In this document: positions 8,595 through 17,053 of the stretch, piece after piece
Position numbering within the stretch: the first letter of the stretch is position 1
Layout of the letters: the number at the start of each line of letters is the position of its first letter
DNA from: an uncultured beta proteobacterium
Lineage (GTDB): Bacteria > Pseudomonadota > Gammaproteobacteria > Burkholderiales > Rhodocyclaceae
Direction: 5' to 3'
Length of the DNA: 45,089 nt
NCBI GenBank assembly: GCA_903917505.1
Contig: CAIXAY010000515.1
Span: forward strand, 1-45,089
Made by a program: the position numbers and the translations under genes
The notes under the pieces: model-generated
What the model was told of the DNA's origin: nothing
The model's database searches: none
What the model saw: only the letters and a program-made list of their open reading frames with translations

Positions 8595-8894
8595 ATGAAC
8601 ACCTTTCATCGTTCAGATGAATTTGACGTCTGGCTCGCGGGCCTGAAAGACAAGTTGGGGCGCGCCTACATCGTTCACCGCATCCGCTCTGCCGAGCACG
8701 GAAACTTCGGTGACTGTCAGCCGGTCGGGGATGGTGTATTCGAAATGCGAATTCATTTCGGGCCCGGCTACCGCGTCTATTTCACCTGTCGCGGCGAGGT
8801 GCTTTGCTTGCTTCTGCTTGGCGGCGACAAGTCGTCGCAGAAGCGCGACATCAAGCGCGCCATTGAATTGGCGCGCGCTCTGGAAGAGGAATGA
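8595..8894 (+). CDS. HigB/RelE-type toxin (addiction module killer protein family)
   Basis: A 99-aa protein of the RelE/HigB superfamily, whose members are mostly ribosome-dependent mRNA interferases. FDVWLAGLKDKLGRAYIVHRI, EHGNFGDCQPVGDGVFEMRI, the core GPGYRVYF and the end LLLLGGDKSSQKRDIKRA match the 'putative addiction module killer' group. I start at the ATG at 8595 (MNTFHRSDEF); the frame opens 12 codons earlier without family similarity. The antitoxin starts 3 bp downstream. The toxin-first order is typical of this HigBA-like group. Confidence 0.88.
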   Translation: MNTFHRSDEFDVWLAGLKDKLGRAYIVHRIRSAEHGNFGDCQPVGDGVFEMRIHFGPGYRVYFTCRGEVLCLLLLGGDKSSQKRDIKRAIELARALEEE

Positions 8895-8897
8895 ACC

Positions 8898-9185
8898 ATG
8901 GCCAAATATGCCGTCTTCGACGCTGCCGATTACCTCGATGATGACGAAACTATCGCGGAATACATCACGGCCGCGCTCGAGGATCCTAATCCCGATGTAT
9001 TTCTCAGTGCCGTGCGCGATGTGGCTCGCGCCCGTGGCATGACGCAACTCGCCAAGGACGCCGGCCTCGGGCGCGAGAGCCTCTACAAGGCGCTTACGCC
9101 TGGCGCCAAACCCCGATATGACACGATGCTCAAGCTGCTTCACGCGCTCGGGGTCAAGCTCTCCGCCTCTCCGGTCAAATCCTGA
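8898..9185 (+). CDS. HigA-type antitoxin (XRE-like helix-turn-helix)
   Basis: A 95-aa partner of the toxin upstream. The C-terminal half holds a helix-turn-helix (MTQLAKDAGLGRESLYKAL, about 48-66) followed by KPRYDTMLKLLHALGVKL, typical of the 'addiction module antidote' family. It should neutralise the toxin and repress the pair's own promoter, where an inverted repeat is visible. The pair sits between nifB and the end of nifA, converging on nifA. Confidence 0.9.
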   Translation: MAKYAVFDAADYLDDDETIAEYITAALEDPNPDVFLSAVRDVARARGMTQLAKDAGLGRESLYKALTPGAKPRYDTMLKLLHALGVKLSASPVKS

Positions 9186-9256
9186 GCGAGGCCTTGCGCG
9201 TCGATACGCTGTGGTTGCGACAATAGATCAGTGGCGTTTCTTCGCGCACGGATTTC

Positions 9257-10873
9257 CTACAGTTTTTTGACTTCGATGTTCAGCGTCATGATGCGGTAGG
9301 CGATCTGCCGCGGCGTCATGCCGAGCAGGCGCGCCGCGCGGGCCTGCACCCAGCCGGCCTGTTCGAGCGCGGCAACGACGCGCGAACGCTCGTCGAGGCC
9401 CGCGTCGGGCGTACCTGCCGTGGCGGCGGACGACATCAGCGCGATGCTGCCCGCAGAAATTGGCGGCATCATTGATGGCGATGGCGGCGCCTGCGCTTCA
9501 CGCTGCCGGTCGACGCGGATCAGGTCGGCGTCTATAGTTCCCGACTCGGACATGATCGCCGCGCGCTCGAGGCAGTTTTCCAGTTCGCGCACGTTGCCGG
9601 GCCAGCCGAACTGGGTCAGGCGGCGGACCGCGGCCTCGGTCAGAGAAAGGCGCCGGCCCTGCTGCTCGCCGATGCGCGTCGTCAGGAAGCTGGCGATGTC
9701 GGGAATATCTTCGGGCCGCTCGCGCAGCGGCGGCAGGACGATCGGCATGACGTTGAGGCGATAGTAAAGGTCTTCGCGGAAATCCCCTGAATCGACGGCC
9801 GCCTCGAGGTCGCGGTGCGTCGCCGCGATCATGCGGACGTCGACCTTGAGTGTGTGGCTGCCGCCGACGCGTTCGAGTTCGCCTTCCTGCAGCACGCGCA
9901 GCAGCTTGGCCTGGAAGGCCGGCGAGATTTCGCCGATTTCGTCGAGAAAGAGCGTGCCGCCGTCGGCCGTCTCGAAACGTCCGCGCCGCGCAGCGATGGC
10001 GCCGGTGAACGCGCCTTTTTCATGGCCGAACAGTTCCGACTCGAGCAGGTTCTCCGGTAGCGAGGCGCAATTCAGGCGCACGTAGGCGCCGCTCGAACGC
10101 GGCGAATGATAGTGGATGGCGTTGGCGATCAATTCCTTGCCGGTACCCGTTTCGCCGCGCAGCAGGACCGTGGTGTTCCATTTGGAGACCATGCGCACCT
10201 GGTCGAACACCCGGCGCATGATTGCCGAGCGGCCGACGATGTTGTCGAAGCCGTACTGGTGGCGTACGGTGCGGCGCAGGCTGTCGCGTTCCTCGGCGAT
10301 GACTTGCTTCTCCTGTTCGACGTCGAGCGAGAGACGGATGTTCTGTCCGATCAGGTTGGCGACCATTTCGACAAAGCGCGTGCGCTCAGCGAGCAGGCCG
10401 TCATCGGGCGTATTGGGCTGCACGACGAGAACGCCGCGCAAGATTCCGCCGAGGCTGATCGGCGTCGCGATGAACGGCAGGCGCCGGTCGCAGATGCCGA
10501 TGCGGTTGAGGAAGCGCGGATCGTCGCCGATTTTCGCCAGGGCGATGGTGCGCTTCTCTTCGGCGATCAGGCCGAGCAGGCCTTCGCCCGCTTGATAGCG
10601 AACGCGGCTGTGATCCTCGTCCGCATTCTCGACGCTGACCGCATTGACGACGAGATCGCCGCTCTCCGGATCGAGCACGGTGACCATGCAGCGGCTCATG
10701 CCACCGAGTTCGTCAAGGGCACGCATGACCTGGCGCGAAGTCTGGCGAAAGTCGAGCGAGCGCGAAAGAATCTCGCTGATGCAATAGAGCATCTCCAGTT
10801 CGGCGCGGCGCAGTGCGGAAAGGCCGGGGCTGGCCGCTTCGCTGAGCGACCTTGCGGACGGGTCCGGATTCAT
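9257..10873 (-). CDS. nifA: Nif-specific transcription activator NifA
   Basis: NifA activates sigma-54 promoters of nif genes from TGT-N10-ACA sites. The 538-aa product has a GAF domain (about 25-185), an AAA+ domain with Walker A GETGTGKE (240-247), the sigma-54 contact loop GAFTGA (287-292) and Walker B LFLDEIG (308-314), and a C-terminal Fis-type helix-turn-helix (RAARLLGMTPRQIAYRI). The linker before the DNA-binding domain has no cysteines, so this is the NifL-controlled rather than the directly oxygen-sensitive type. The ATG overlaps the nifL stop (ATGA), so the two are translationally coupled. The frame also runs to a TTG at 10906, which I reject. Confidence 0.98.
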   Translation of the reverse strand: MNPDPSARSLSEAASPGLSALRRAELEMLYCISEILSRSLDFRQTSRQVMRALDELGGMSRCMVTVLDPESGDLVVNAVSVENADEDHSRVRYQAGEGLLGLIAEEKRTIALAKIGDDPRFLNRIGICDRRLPFIATPISLGGILRGVLVVQPNTPDDGLLAERTRFVEMVANLIGQNIRLSLDVEQEKQVIAEERDSLRRTVRHQYGFDNIVGRSAIMRRVFDQVRMVSKWNTTVLLRGETGTGKELIANAIHYHSPRSSGAYVRLNCASLPENLLESELFGHEKGAFTGAIAARRGRFETADGGTLFLDEIGEISPAFQAKLLRVLQEGELERVGGSHTLKVDVRMIAATHRDLEAAVDSGDFREDLYYRLNVMPIVLPPLRERPEDIPDIASFLTTRIGEQQGRRLSLTEAAVRRLTQFGWPGNVRELENCLERAAIMSESGTIDADLIRVDRQREAQAPPSPSMMPPISAGSIALMSSAATAGTPDAGLDERSRVVAALEQAGWVQARAARLLGMTPRQIAYRIMTLNIEVKKL

Positions 10874-12393
10874 CGCGTTCGCGCCGGTAGTGACACGCGC
10901 ACGCAACAGCCGTTCGGCTCGCCCGCTTCGATATTGAGGCAGCCGTCGTGGTCGGCGGCGACCTGCTGCGCCGTCGACAGACCGGTGCCCAGATGACGGC
11001 CGCCGGCCTTGCGCGTCGAGAAAAAGGGTTCGAACACCTTGAGCCGCAGTTCAGCCGGAATGCCCGGACCGCTGTCTTCGATGAGCACCTCGACACTGCC
11101 CTTGCGGCCGCGCGTCGTCACGCGCAGTTCGCGTTCGCGCCAGCCCTTGACGTTCATGGCGTCGACGGCGTTCTCGATGAGCGCCCTGAACATCGAGCGC
11201 AGGCGGTTCGGAAAGGCATTGACCGACGGCATCACCGCCTGCGGCTGCCAGCGCACGCTGACGCCTGCGGCCAGGAGGCGCGTCGTGGTGATGTCGAGCA
11301 CGTCGCGCATCACTTCGTTGATATTCACCGCCGTCTGCGCTTCCGACAAGTGTTCGGGGATTGCGCTGCGCAGGCTGTCGACAGCGGCCTTGCCAGCTGC
11401 CATGGCTTCCAGCAAGGCCACCTCGGTCGCCGAGCGCTGGCCGCGCCGTTCGATGGTGCCGAGCACCGAAGCCATGACGTTGATCGGCCCCTCGATCTTG
11501 AAGACGGCGGCCGACAGCGTCTCGCGCAGGCCGCCGACGCGATCTTCCTCGGCCATCATGGCCTGCAGCAGCGCCATGCGCGTTTTTTCCTGTTCGGCGC
11601 GCTGGCGCGTCGTTTCCTTGGCGACCAGCAGCAGGTAGAGGTCGTTGCCGCGGCTGAAGAAGGCGTCGGCATCGCCATCCTTGCGCGCCGTCCACAAGCC
11701 CGAACACGAGAACCAGCGCTGCGTGCCCGGCGAGTCGATGCGGATTTCGTGATCGCTGAAGGCGTGCCTGCCCTCCTGCGGCGCACCCAGATCGCGGCCG
11801 AGATCGGCGCGCACGGCATCGAGGATCAGCGTCGCCGGCTCGAGCATGCGCAAGTCGCCCATCAGCTTCTTGTACTCATGGTTGTCGAGCACGACCTTGT
11901 TGCGCTGATCGAGCAGCGCGAGGACGACGGGCGCCGAATCGACGACCGACTCGATCAAGGCCTTCTGCGCGCCGACTTCGCATTCGAGCCGGTGCAGCGG
12001 CGTCACGTCGCGGTGGATGCCAAGGTAATTAGTGATGTCGCCCGCGGCGTCGACCACCGGCGTGATGGTCAAATCGGCGAGGTACTTGCCGCCATCCTTG
12101 CGCCGATTGACCAGGCGCCCGCTCCATGGCAAGCCGCGCGAAATCAGCGCCCACATCTCATCGTACAGTTCATCCGGCGTCGATCTGTTGGACAGCAGCG
12201 ACTGATTGGCGCCGATCACCTCGGCGGCCTCGTAACCGGTCGCGCGAGTGAACGCCGGATTGACGTAAATGATGTTCGCGGCGGCATCGGTAATGGAAAT
12301 GGCCAGGTCGGCCTGCTCCACCACCTGCTGGAAAACGTCGGGCGCGATGGCCGCGGCCGGTTGGCACGCCGGTTTTGCAGTGTTGGTTGTCAC
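10870..12393 (-). CDS. nifL: NifL, redox/nitrogen-sensing anti-activator of NifA
   Basis: NifL binds and inhibits NifA when oxygen (via FAD in PAS1) or fixed nitrogen (via GlnK) is high. The 507-aa product has PAS1 (about 20-130, with NPAFTRATGYEAAEVIG), PAS2 (about 140-260), a helical H-like region (about 270-345) and a histidine-kinase-like ATPase domain (N box IENAVDAM, DSGPGIP, GTGLSTAQQV). At the usual phospho-His site the sequence is FKIEGPINVM, without histidine, as in Azotobacter NifL. It starts at a GTG preceded by GGGAG; an ATG 7 bp upstream is out of frame. A sigma-54 promoter and a NifA site lie upstream, suggesting autoregulation. Confidence 0.96.
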   Translation of the reverse strand: MTTNTAKPACQPAAAIAPDVFQQVVEQADLAISITDAAANIIYVNPAFTRATGYEAAEVIGANQSLLSNRSTPDELYDEMWALISRGLPWSGRLVNRRKDGGKYLADLTITPVVDAAGDITNYLGIHRDVTPLHRLECEVGAQKALIESVVDSAPVVLALLDQRNKVVLDNHEYKKLMGDLRMLEPATLILDAVRADLGRDLGAPQEGRHAFSDHEIRIDSPGTQRWFSCSGLWTARKDGDADAFFSRGNDLYLLLVAKETTRQRAEQEKTRMALLQAMMAEEDRVGGLRETLSAAVFKIEGPINVMASVLGTIERRGQRSATEVALLEAMAAGKAAVDSLRSAIPEHLSEAQTAVNINEVMRDVLDITTTRLLAAGVSVRWQPQAVMPSVNAFPNRLRSMFRALIENAVDAMNVKGWRERELRVTTRGRKGSVEVLIEDSGPGIPAELRLKVFEPFFSTRKAGGRHLGTGLSTAQQVAADHDGCLNIEAGEPNGCCVRVSLPARTR

Positions 12394-12421
12394 CTGTCAT
12401 TCTCCCTTGCCTGGGATTCGA

Positions 12422-12437
12422 CGCAGGTTCCGTGCCA
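12422..12437 (-). promoter_or_regulatory. Sigma-54 promoter of nifLA
   Basis: The minus strand reads TGGCACG-GAAC-CTGCG. The -24 element is perfect, and the -12 keeps the essential GC with one or two mismatches. It lies about 30 bp upstream of the nifL GTG. Confidence 0.78.
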
Positions 12438-12491
12438 GCTGTGCCGATGGCCTGCCGCCAGCCACGGCCGCCTGTCGCATTTGGCGCAAAG

Positions 12492-12507
12492 TGTAGGACT
12501 TGCGACA
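12492..12507. promoter_or_regulatory. NifA upstream activator site between nifL and rnfA
   Basis: TGTAGGACTTGCGACA is an exact TGT-N10-ACA. It lies 55 bp upstream of the nifL -24 element and about 115 bp upstream of the weak rnfA -24 candidate, so one NifA site may serve both directions. Confidence 0.75.
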
Positions 12508-12620
12508 TCCCGGCGTTCCCGCCGCGGCGCGCGACGGTGGCCGGGCGGCGGGCGAAAAATCCCGTTGCGGTGCGGTTTATCGCGCATGCGCACGTTTTCG
12601 GGGCCGCGTCCGGCGAGCGG

Positions 12621-12636
12621 TGGCACGAATCGTGAT
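12621..12636 (+). promoter_or_regulatory. Candidate (weak) sigma-54 promoter of the rnf operon
   Basis: TGGCACG-AATC-GTGAT has a perfect -24 element, but the -12 is poor (GTGAT instead of TTGCW). It is 30 bp upstream of the rnfA ATG. Position and the nearby NifA site support it; the -12 mismatch argues for caution. Confidence 0.45.
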
Positions 12637-12666
12637 ATGGCTAGCTCGAAAGGCTGAAACCATCTC

Positions 12667-13248
12667 ATGAGCGAATACCTTGTACTGCTGATCTCGACGG
12701 CGCTGGTCAACAACGTGGTGCTGGTCAAGTTCCTCGGCCTCTGCCCGTTCATGGGCGTCTCCAAGCGCCTCGACAGTGCGCTCGGCATGGGACTGGCCAC
12801 CGGTTTCGTCATCGTGCTGGCGGCGTCGGTAAGCTGGATGCTCGAACACTGGATGCTGGCGCCGCTCGGCCTCGGCTACCTGCGCATCATGACCTTCATC
12901 CTGGTCATCGCCGCGGTCGTGCAATTCACCGAGCTGGTGATCCGCAAGATGGCGCCCGATCTCTACCAGATGCTCGGCATCTACCTGCCGCTGATCACCA
13001 CCAACTGCGCCGTGCTCGGCCTACCGCTGATCAACATCCAGGAAGGGCACAGCTTCGTCACCACCGTGGTGTACGACTTCGGCTCATCGGTCGGTTTCAC
13101 GCTCGGCCTGGTGATGTTCGCCGGCCTGCGCGAACGCCTCGCGCTGGCGCGCGTGCCGCAAGCCTTCGCCGGCGCGCCGGCGGCTTTCGTCCTCGCCAGT
13201 CTGATGTCATTGGCATTCATGGGATTTTCCGGATTGAACTTCAAATGA
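12667..13248 (+). CDS. rnfA: Rnf electron transport complex subunit RnfA
   Basis: RnfA is an integral membrane subunit of the Rnf ferredoxin:NAD oxidoreductase, which in nitrogen fixers drives electrons from NADH to low-potential ferredoxin using the ion gradient. The 193-aa product has six predicted membrane segments and family blocks [18 protein letters not shown] near the start and [11 protein letters not shown] (about 114-124), each with one of the paired conserved cysteines. It is the first gene of rnfABCDGEH, divergent from nifLA as in the rnf1 cluster of Azotobacter. RnfB begins 31 bp downstream. Confidence 0.97.
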   Translation: MSEYLVLLISTALVNNVVLVKFLGLCPFMGVSKRLDSALGMGLATGFVIVLAASVSWMLEHWMLAPLGLGYLRIMTFILVIAAVVQFTELVIRKMAPDLYQMLGIYLPLITTNCAVLGLPLINIQEGHSFVTTVVYDFGSSVGFTLGLVMFAGLRERLALARVPQAFAGAPAAFVLASLMSLAFMGFSGLNFK

Positions 13249-13279
13249 ACGATGCGATTTTTCCAGACTGGAGACTTCC

Positions 13280-13816
13280 ATGATCGCCGCCATCGTCAGC
13301 CTGAGCCTGCTCGGCGCGGTGCTTGGGCTCGGGCTGGGCGTCGCGGCGCGCCGCTTCGCCGTCGCAACCGATCCCTTGATCGGCGACATCGAGGCCATGC
13401 TGCCCGGCTCCAACTGCGGCCAGTGCGGCCAGCCGGGCTGCGCCGGCGCGGCCCGCGCCATCGCCGCGCGCGAAGCCGCGGTCACCTGCTGCCCATCCGG
13501 CGGCAAGGCCCTCGCCGCCGCGCTGGCGGGCAAGCTCGGCATCACCGTCGATCTCACTTCCGTGGTCGATGACGGGCCGAAGCTGGCCACGGTTTCCGAA
13601 GACATCTGCATCGGCTGCTGCCGCTGCCTCAAGGCCTGTCCGACCGACGCCATCGTCGGCGCCGCCAAGCAGATCCACAACGTCATCCGCGAGGCCTGCA
13701 CCGGCTGCGGCAACTGCGTCGAGCGCTGCCCGACCGAAGCGGTCAGCATGCGGCCGGTGCCGGTGACCCTGCAGCACTGGGTCTGGCCGAAGCCGGCCGG
13801 CGCCGCCGCCGCATGA
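13280..13816 (+). CDS. rnfB: Rnf complex iron-sulfur subunit RnfB
   Basis: RnfB carries electrons within the Rnf complex. The 178-aa product has one N-terminal membrane anchor (about 1-22) and the 4Fe-4S motif Cys46-x2-Cys49-x4-Cys54 with Cys70/71 (NCGQCGQPGC). Two ferredoxin-type motifs follow: Cys110, 113, 116, 120 (CIGCCRCLKACP) and Cys140, 143, 146, 150 (CTGCGNCVERCP). Length matches short proteobacterial RnfB. It has a GGAG ribosome site and ends 10 bp before rnfC. Confidence 0.97.
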   Translation: MIAAIVSLSLLGAVLGLGLGVAARRFAVATDPLIGDIEAMLPGSNCGQCGQPGCAGAARAIAAREAAVTCCPSGGKALAAALAGKLGITVDLTSVVDDGPKLATVSEDICIGCCRCLKACPTDAIVGAAKQIHNVIREACTGCGNCVERCPTEAVSMRPVPVTLQHWVWPKPAGAAAA

Positions 13817-13826
13817 GGACAATGTC

Positions 13827-15344
13827 ATGGGACTGATCGAAAGATTTCTGGATAAGCTCGCCACGCCCGGCTGGGGCGTGCACCCGGACGACCACAAGCG
13901 CCCGGCCGCCGATGCGCCGCTGCGCGTGCTGCCGCTACCGGCGCGTCTCTACGTGCCCCTGCAGCAGCACGTCGGCCAGCCGGCGCGGCCGACCGTGCTG
14001 GTCGGCCAGAAAGTGCTCAAGGGCCAGCTGATCGCCGAGGCGCAGGGCCGCATCTCGGCGCCCATCCACGCGCCGACCTCGGGCACGGTCGTCGCGATCG
14101 GCGAAATCACCGCGCCGCATCCGTCCGGCCTGCCGTTTTCCGCAATCAGCATCGAATCGGACTTCGAAGACAAGGCCATCGAAGCCGCCGTTCCGGCCGA
14201 TCCCTTCGCGCTTTCGCCGGAGGAAATCACCGCGCTCGTCGCCGCCGCCGGCGTCGTCGGCCTCGGCGGCGCGACCTTCCCGTCGTCGGTCAAGCTGGCG
14301 CTCGGCAAGCGCACGAAAATCACCACGCTGATCGTCAACGGCGGCGAGTGCGAACCCTATCTTTCCTGCGACGATCGCGTCATGCGCGACTTCGCCGCCG
14401 ACGTCATCGACGGCGTGCGCCTGATGATGCACGCCGCCGGCGCCATCGAGGCGCTGGTCGGCATCGAGGACAACAAGCCGGAGGCGATCGCCGCCATGCG
14501 CCGGGCCGCCGCGCCCTTTCCCGAGATCAAGCTGCGGCCGGTGCCGTCGCGCTACCCGATGGGCTCGGACCGCCAGCTGATCCAGACGCTGACCGGCAAG
14601 GAAGTGCCGTCCGACTGCCGCGCCGCCGACGTCGGCGTGATCGTCAACAACGTGAGCACGGCCAATGCCGTGCATCGCGCGCTGCGCCTCGGCGAACCGC
14701 TGATCCGCCGCATCGTCACAGTGAACGGCGGCGCCGTCTGGCAGCCCGGCAACATCCTTGCGCCGATCGGCACGCTGGTCTCCGACCTGCTGGCCTGCGC
14801 CGGCCTGAAGAGCGAACCGGCGCGCCTGCTGATGGGCGGCCCGATGATGGGCGCCGTGCTGCCGCATGCCCGCGTGCCCATCGTCAAGGGCACGGCCGGC
14901 ATCCTGGCGCTCAACGAAGAGGAAATCGCCGTTGCCGCCGCCGGCCCCTGCATCCGCTGCGGCAACTGCACCAGTGCCTGCCCGATCGGCCTGCTGCCGC
15001 TCGAGATGGCGGCCAACATCCGCGTCGACAACCTGGCTGGCGCGGCGGCGCTCGGCCTGTCCGACTGCATCGCCTGCGGCTGCTGCGCCTATATATGCCC
15101 ATCGCATATTCCGCTGGTGCAGTACTTCACCCACGCCAAGGGCGAACTGTGGGCGCAGGAGCGCAGCAAGCTGCGCCTCGACGCCACCAGGCGGCTCGCC
15201 ACCGACCGCGCCGCGCGCCTCGAGCGCGAGACGAAAGAAAAGGCCGAAGCCGCGGCGCGGCGCAAGGCCGAACGTGCGGCGCAAAAAGCGGCCGAGGCGG
15301 CAAGCGTCAAGGCCGCCGCATCGACCGAGGAGACTGCGACATGA
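13827..15344 (+). CDS. rnfC: Rnf complex NADH-binding subunit RnfC
   Basis: RnfC is the peripheral subunit that binds NAD(H) and FMN. The 505-aa product has the glycine-rich block GLGGATFPSSVKL (about 148-160), GGECEPYLSCDDR and PMGSDRQLIQTLTGKEVP. Two 4Fe-4S motifs follow at Cys375, 378, 381, 385 (CIRCGNCTSACP) and Cys414, 417, 420, 424 (CIACGCCAYICP). The last 70 residues form an Ala/Lys/Glu-rich charged helix, a short version of the tail seen in RsxC. The stop overlaps the rnfD start (ATGA). Confidence 0.97.
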   Translation: MGLIERFLDKLATPGWGVHPDDHKRPAADAPLRVLPLPARLYVPLQQHVGQPARPTVLVGQKVLKGQLIAEAQGRISAPIHAPTSGTVVAIGEITAPHPSGLPFSAISIESDFEDKAIEAAVPADPFALSPEEITALVAAAGVVGLGGATFPSSVKLALGKRTKITTLIVNGGECEPYLSCDDRVMRDFAADVIDGVRLMMHAAGAIEALVGIEDNKPEAIAAMRRAAAPFPEIKLRPVPSRYPMGSDRQLIQTLTGKEVPSDCRAADVGVIVNNVSTANAVHRALRLGEPLIRRIVTVNGGAVWQPGNILAPIGTLVSDLLACAGLKSEPARLLMGGPMMGAVLPHARVPIVKGTAGILALNEEEIAVAAAGPCIRCGNCTSACPIGLLPLEMAANIRVDNLAGAAALGLSDCIACGCCAYICPSHIPLVQYFTHAKGELWAQERSKLRLDATRRLATDRAARLERETKEKAEAAARRKAERAAQKAAEAASVKAAASTEETAT

Positions 15345-16438
15345 GCGCCCCCCTGCTCACCGCCCCGCCGCCGACCGCGCCGCATGCGCTGGCCAACAAC
15401 GGCGTGTCGCGCATCATGCTCACGGTCGCGGCGGCGCTCGCACCGGCGACGCTGTACGGCTTCTGGCTCTACGGCTGGCCGGCCATCGACCTCTGGCTGA
15501 TCACGGTGGCCGCCGCGCTGTGCGGCGAAGCGGTCTGCCTCAAGCTGGCCGGCCGGGCGGCGCTGCCGGAATTGCTCGACGGCTCGGCCCTGCTCACCGG
15601 CTGGCTGCTCGCCGTGTCCTTGCCGCCCTGGTCGCCGTGGTGGATTGGCGTCATGGGCGGGCTGTTCGCGACGGTGCTGGGCAAGCAGGTGTTCGGCGGC
15701 CTCGGCTTCAATCTCTTCAACCCAGCGATGATCGCCCGCGTTTTCCTGCTCATTTCGTTTCCCGTGCAAATGACGGTCTGGGTCGCGCCGCTGCCGATCA
15801 GCGCCGCCGGCGCGCCCGGTTTTCACGACGGCCTGCTCATCTTCATCAACGGCATTCCACGGCTCGACGCGGTATCGAGCGCGACGCTGCTCGGCTTCGC
15901 CAAGACCGAGTTGTCGCGCGGCGTCGATCTGATGCATGCGCTCGCCGGCGCCAGCGCGCCGGGCAACTCGCTGCTCGGCGCCCGCTCGGGCAGCCTCGGT
16001 GAAACCGCCTCGCTGCTGATCGCCGCCGGCGGACTCATGCTGCTCGCGCTGCGCGTCATCAGCTGGCACATCCCGCTGGCCATGCTCGCCGGCATCGCAC
16101 TGCCCGCCGCCATCGCCCACGCGGTCGACGCGCACCGCTATCTCGACGTATCGACGCACCTGCTCTCCGGCGGGGCGATGCTCGGCGCATTCTTCATCGC
16201 CACCGACTACGTCACTTCGCCGAACACCAAGCCCGGCCAGCTGCTCTTCGCCGCCGGCTGCGGCTTTCTCACCTACGTCATCCGCACCTGGGGCGGCTAC
16301 CCCGAAGGCGTCGCTTTCGCCGTGCTGCTGATGAACGCGCTGACGCCGGTGATCGACCGTTACATCCGCCCGCGCATCCTCGGCCGCAACTGGCGAGGTG
16401 CGCCGCTCGACCCGGAAGTCGAGAGGGCCAAATCATGA
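15341..16438 (+). CDS. rnfD: Rnf complex membrane subunit RnfD
   Basis: RnfD is a membrane subunit with covalently bound FMN. I start at the ATG overlapping the rnfC stop; the frame is open far upstream, but only as the shadow of rnfC. The 365-aa product has eight to ten hydrophobic segments, GFNLFNPAM (about 122-130) and LDAVSSATLLG (175-185). Thr182 is the expected flavin-linked threonine of the S-(G/S)-A-T motif. TDYVTSPNT and RTWGGYPEGVAFAVLLMN are typical C-terminal blocks. It overlaps rnfG by 4 bp (ATGA). Confidence 0.96.
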   Translation: MSAPLLTAPPPTAPHALANNGVSRIMLTVAAALAPATLYGFWLYGWPAIDLWLITVAAALCGEAVCLKLAGRAALPELLDGSALLTGWLLAVSLPPWSPWWIGVMGGLFATVLGKQVFGGLGFNLFNPAMIARVFLLISFPVQMTVWVAPLPISAAGAPGFHDGLLIFINGIPRLDAVSSATLLGFAKTELSRGVDLMHALAGASAPGNSLLGARSGSLGETASLLIAAGGLMLLALRVISWHIPLAMLAGIALPAAIAHAVDAHRYLDVSTHLLSGGAMLGAFFIATDYVTSPNTKPGQLLFAAGCGFLTYVIRTWGGYPEGVAFAVLLMNALTPVIDRYIRPRILGRNWRGAPLDPEVERAKS

Positions 16439-17052
16439 GCACCCTGGCGCAGTGGCGCGAAAAGCTCGGCTATCAGCCGGTGTCGCTCGGCATCGTCGCG
16501 ATGCTCACCAGCGCCGCGCTGGCCTTCGGCAACTACCTGACGCACGACGACATCCTCAAGGCCGAGCAGCGCGACCTGCAGGCCTCGCTGACGCAGGTGC
16601 TGCCGGAAGGCTATGCCGACAACGATCTGCTCAGGGACACCCTGAAGATCGCCGACGGCGACGGCAAGCCGGTCGTCATCTACCGCGCGCGCAAGGCCGG
16701 CAAGGTCAACGGCGCGGTCTTCCAGGTCGCCGGCCGCGGTTATGCCGGCGAAATCCTGGTGCTGATCGGCATCGACAGCAGCGGCCGCATGCTCGGCGCG
16801 CGCGTCATCAAGCACAGCGAAACGCCGGGACTCGGCGACAAGATCGAAGTCGCCAAGTCGAAATGGATTCGCGACTTCGACGGCAAGTCGTTCGCCGATC
16901 AGCCGCCGGAGAAATGGGCCGTGAAGAAAGATGGCGGCGTTTTCGACCAGTTCGCCGGCGCGACGATCACGCCGCGCGGGGTGGTCAAGGCGGTCAAGGG
17001 CGGGCTCGAATTCTTCGAGTCCCACCGCCAGGAAATCCTTGAAGGGAAATAG
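16435..17052 (+). CDS. rnfG: Rnf complex FMN-binding subunit RnfG
   Basis: RnfG is a periplasmic-side flavoprotein with a single N-terminal membrane anchor (about 14-35). The 205-aa product has HSETPGLGDKIE (127-138) and the FMN attachment motif AGATIT (174-179) followed by PRGVVKAV. Thr179 is the expected linkage site. The usual first residue of the motif is Ser; here it is Ala, which keeps the linking threonine. It lies between overlapping rnfD and rnfE. Confidence 0.96.
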   Translation: MSTLAQWREKLGYQPVSLGIVAMLTSAALAFGNYLTHDDILKAEQRDLQASLTQVLPEGYADNDLLRDTLKIADGDGKPVVIYRARKAGKVNGAVFQVAGRGYAGEILVLIGIDSSGRMLGARVIKHSETPGLGDKIEVAKSKWIRDFDGKSFADQPPEKWAVKKDGGVFDQFAGATITPRGVVKAVKGGLEFFESHRQEILEGK

Positions 17053-17053
17053 C

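Noticed and set aside
10948..12657. 569-aa plus-strand frame opposite nifL
   Set aside because: Antisense shadow of nifL; no ribosome site or domain.
14348..15340. N-terminal extension of the rnfD frame through rnfC
   Set aside because: Low-complexity Arg-rich translation; rnfD starts at the ATG overlapping the rnfC stop.
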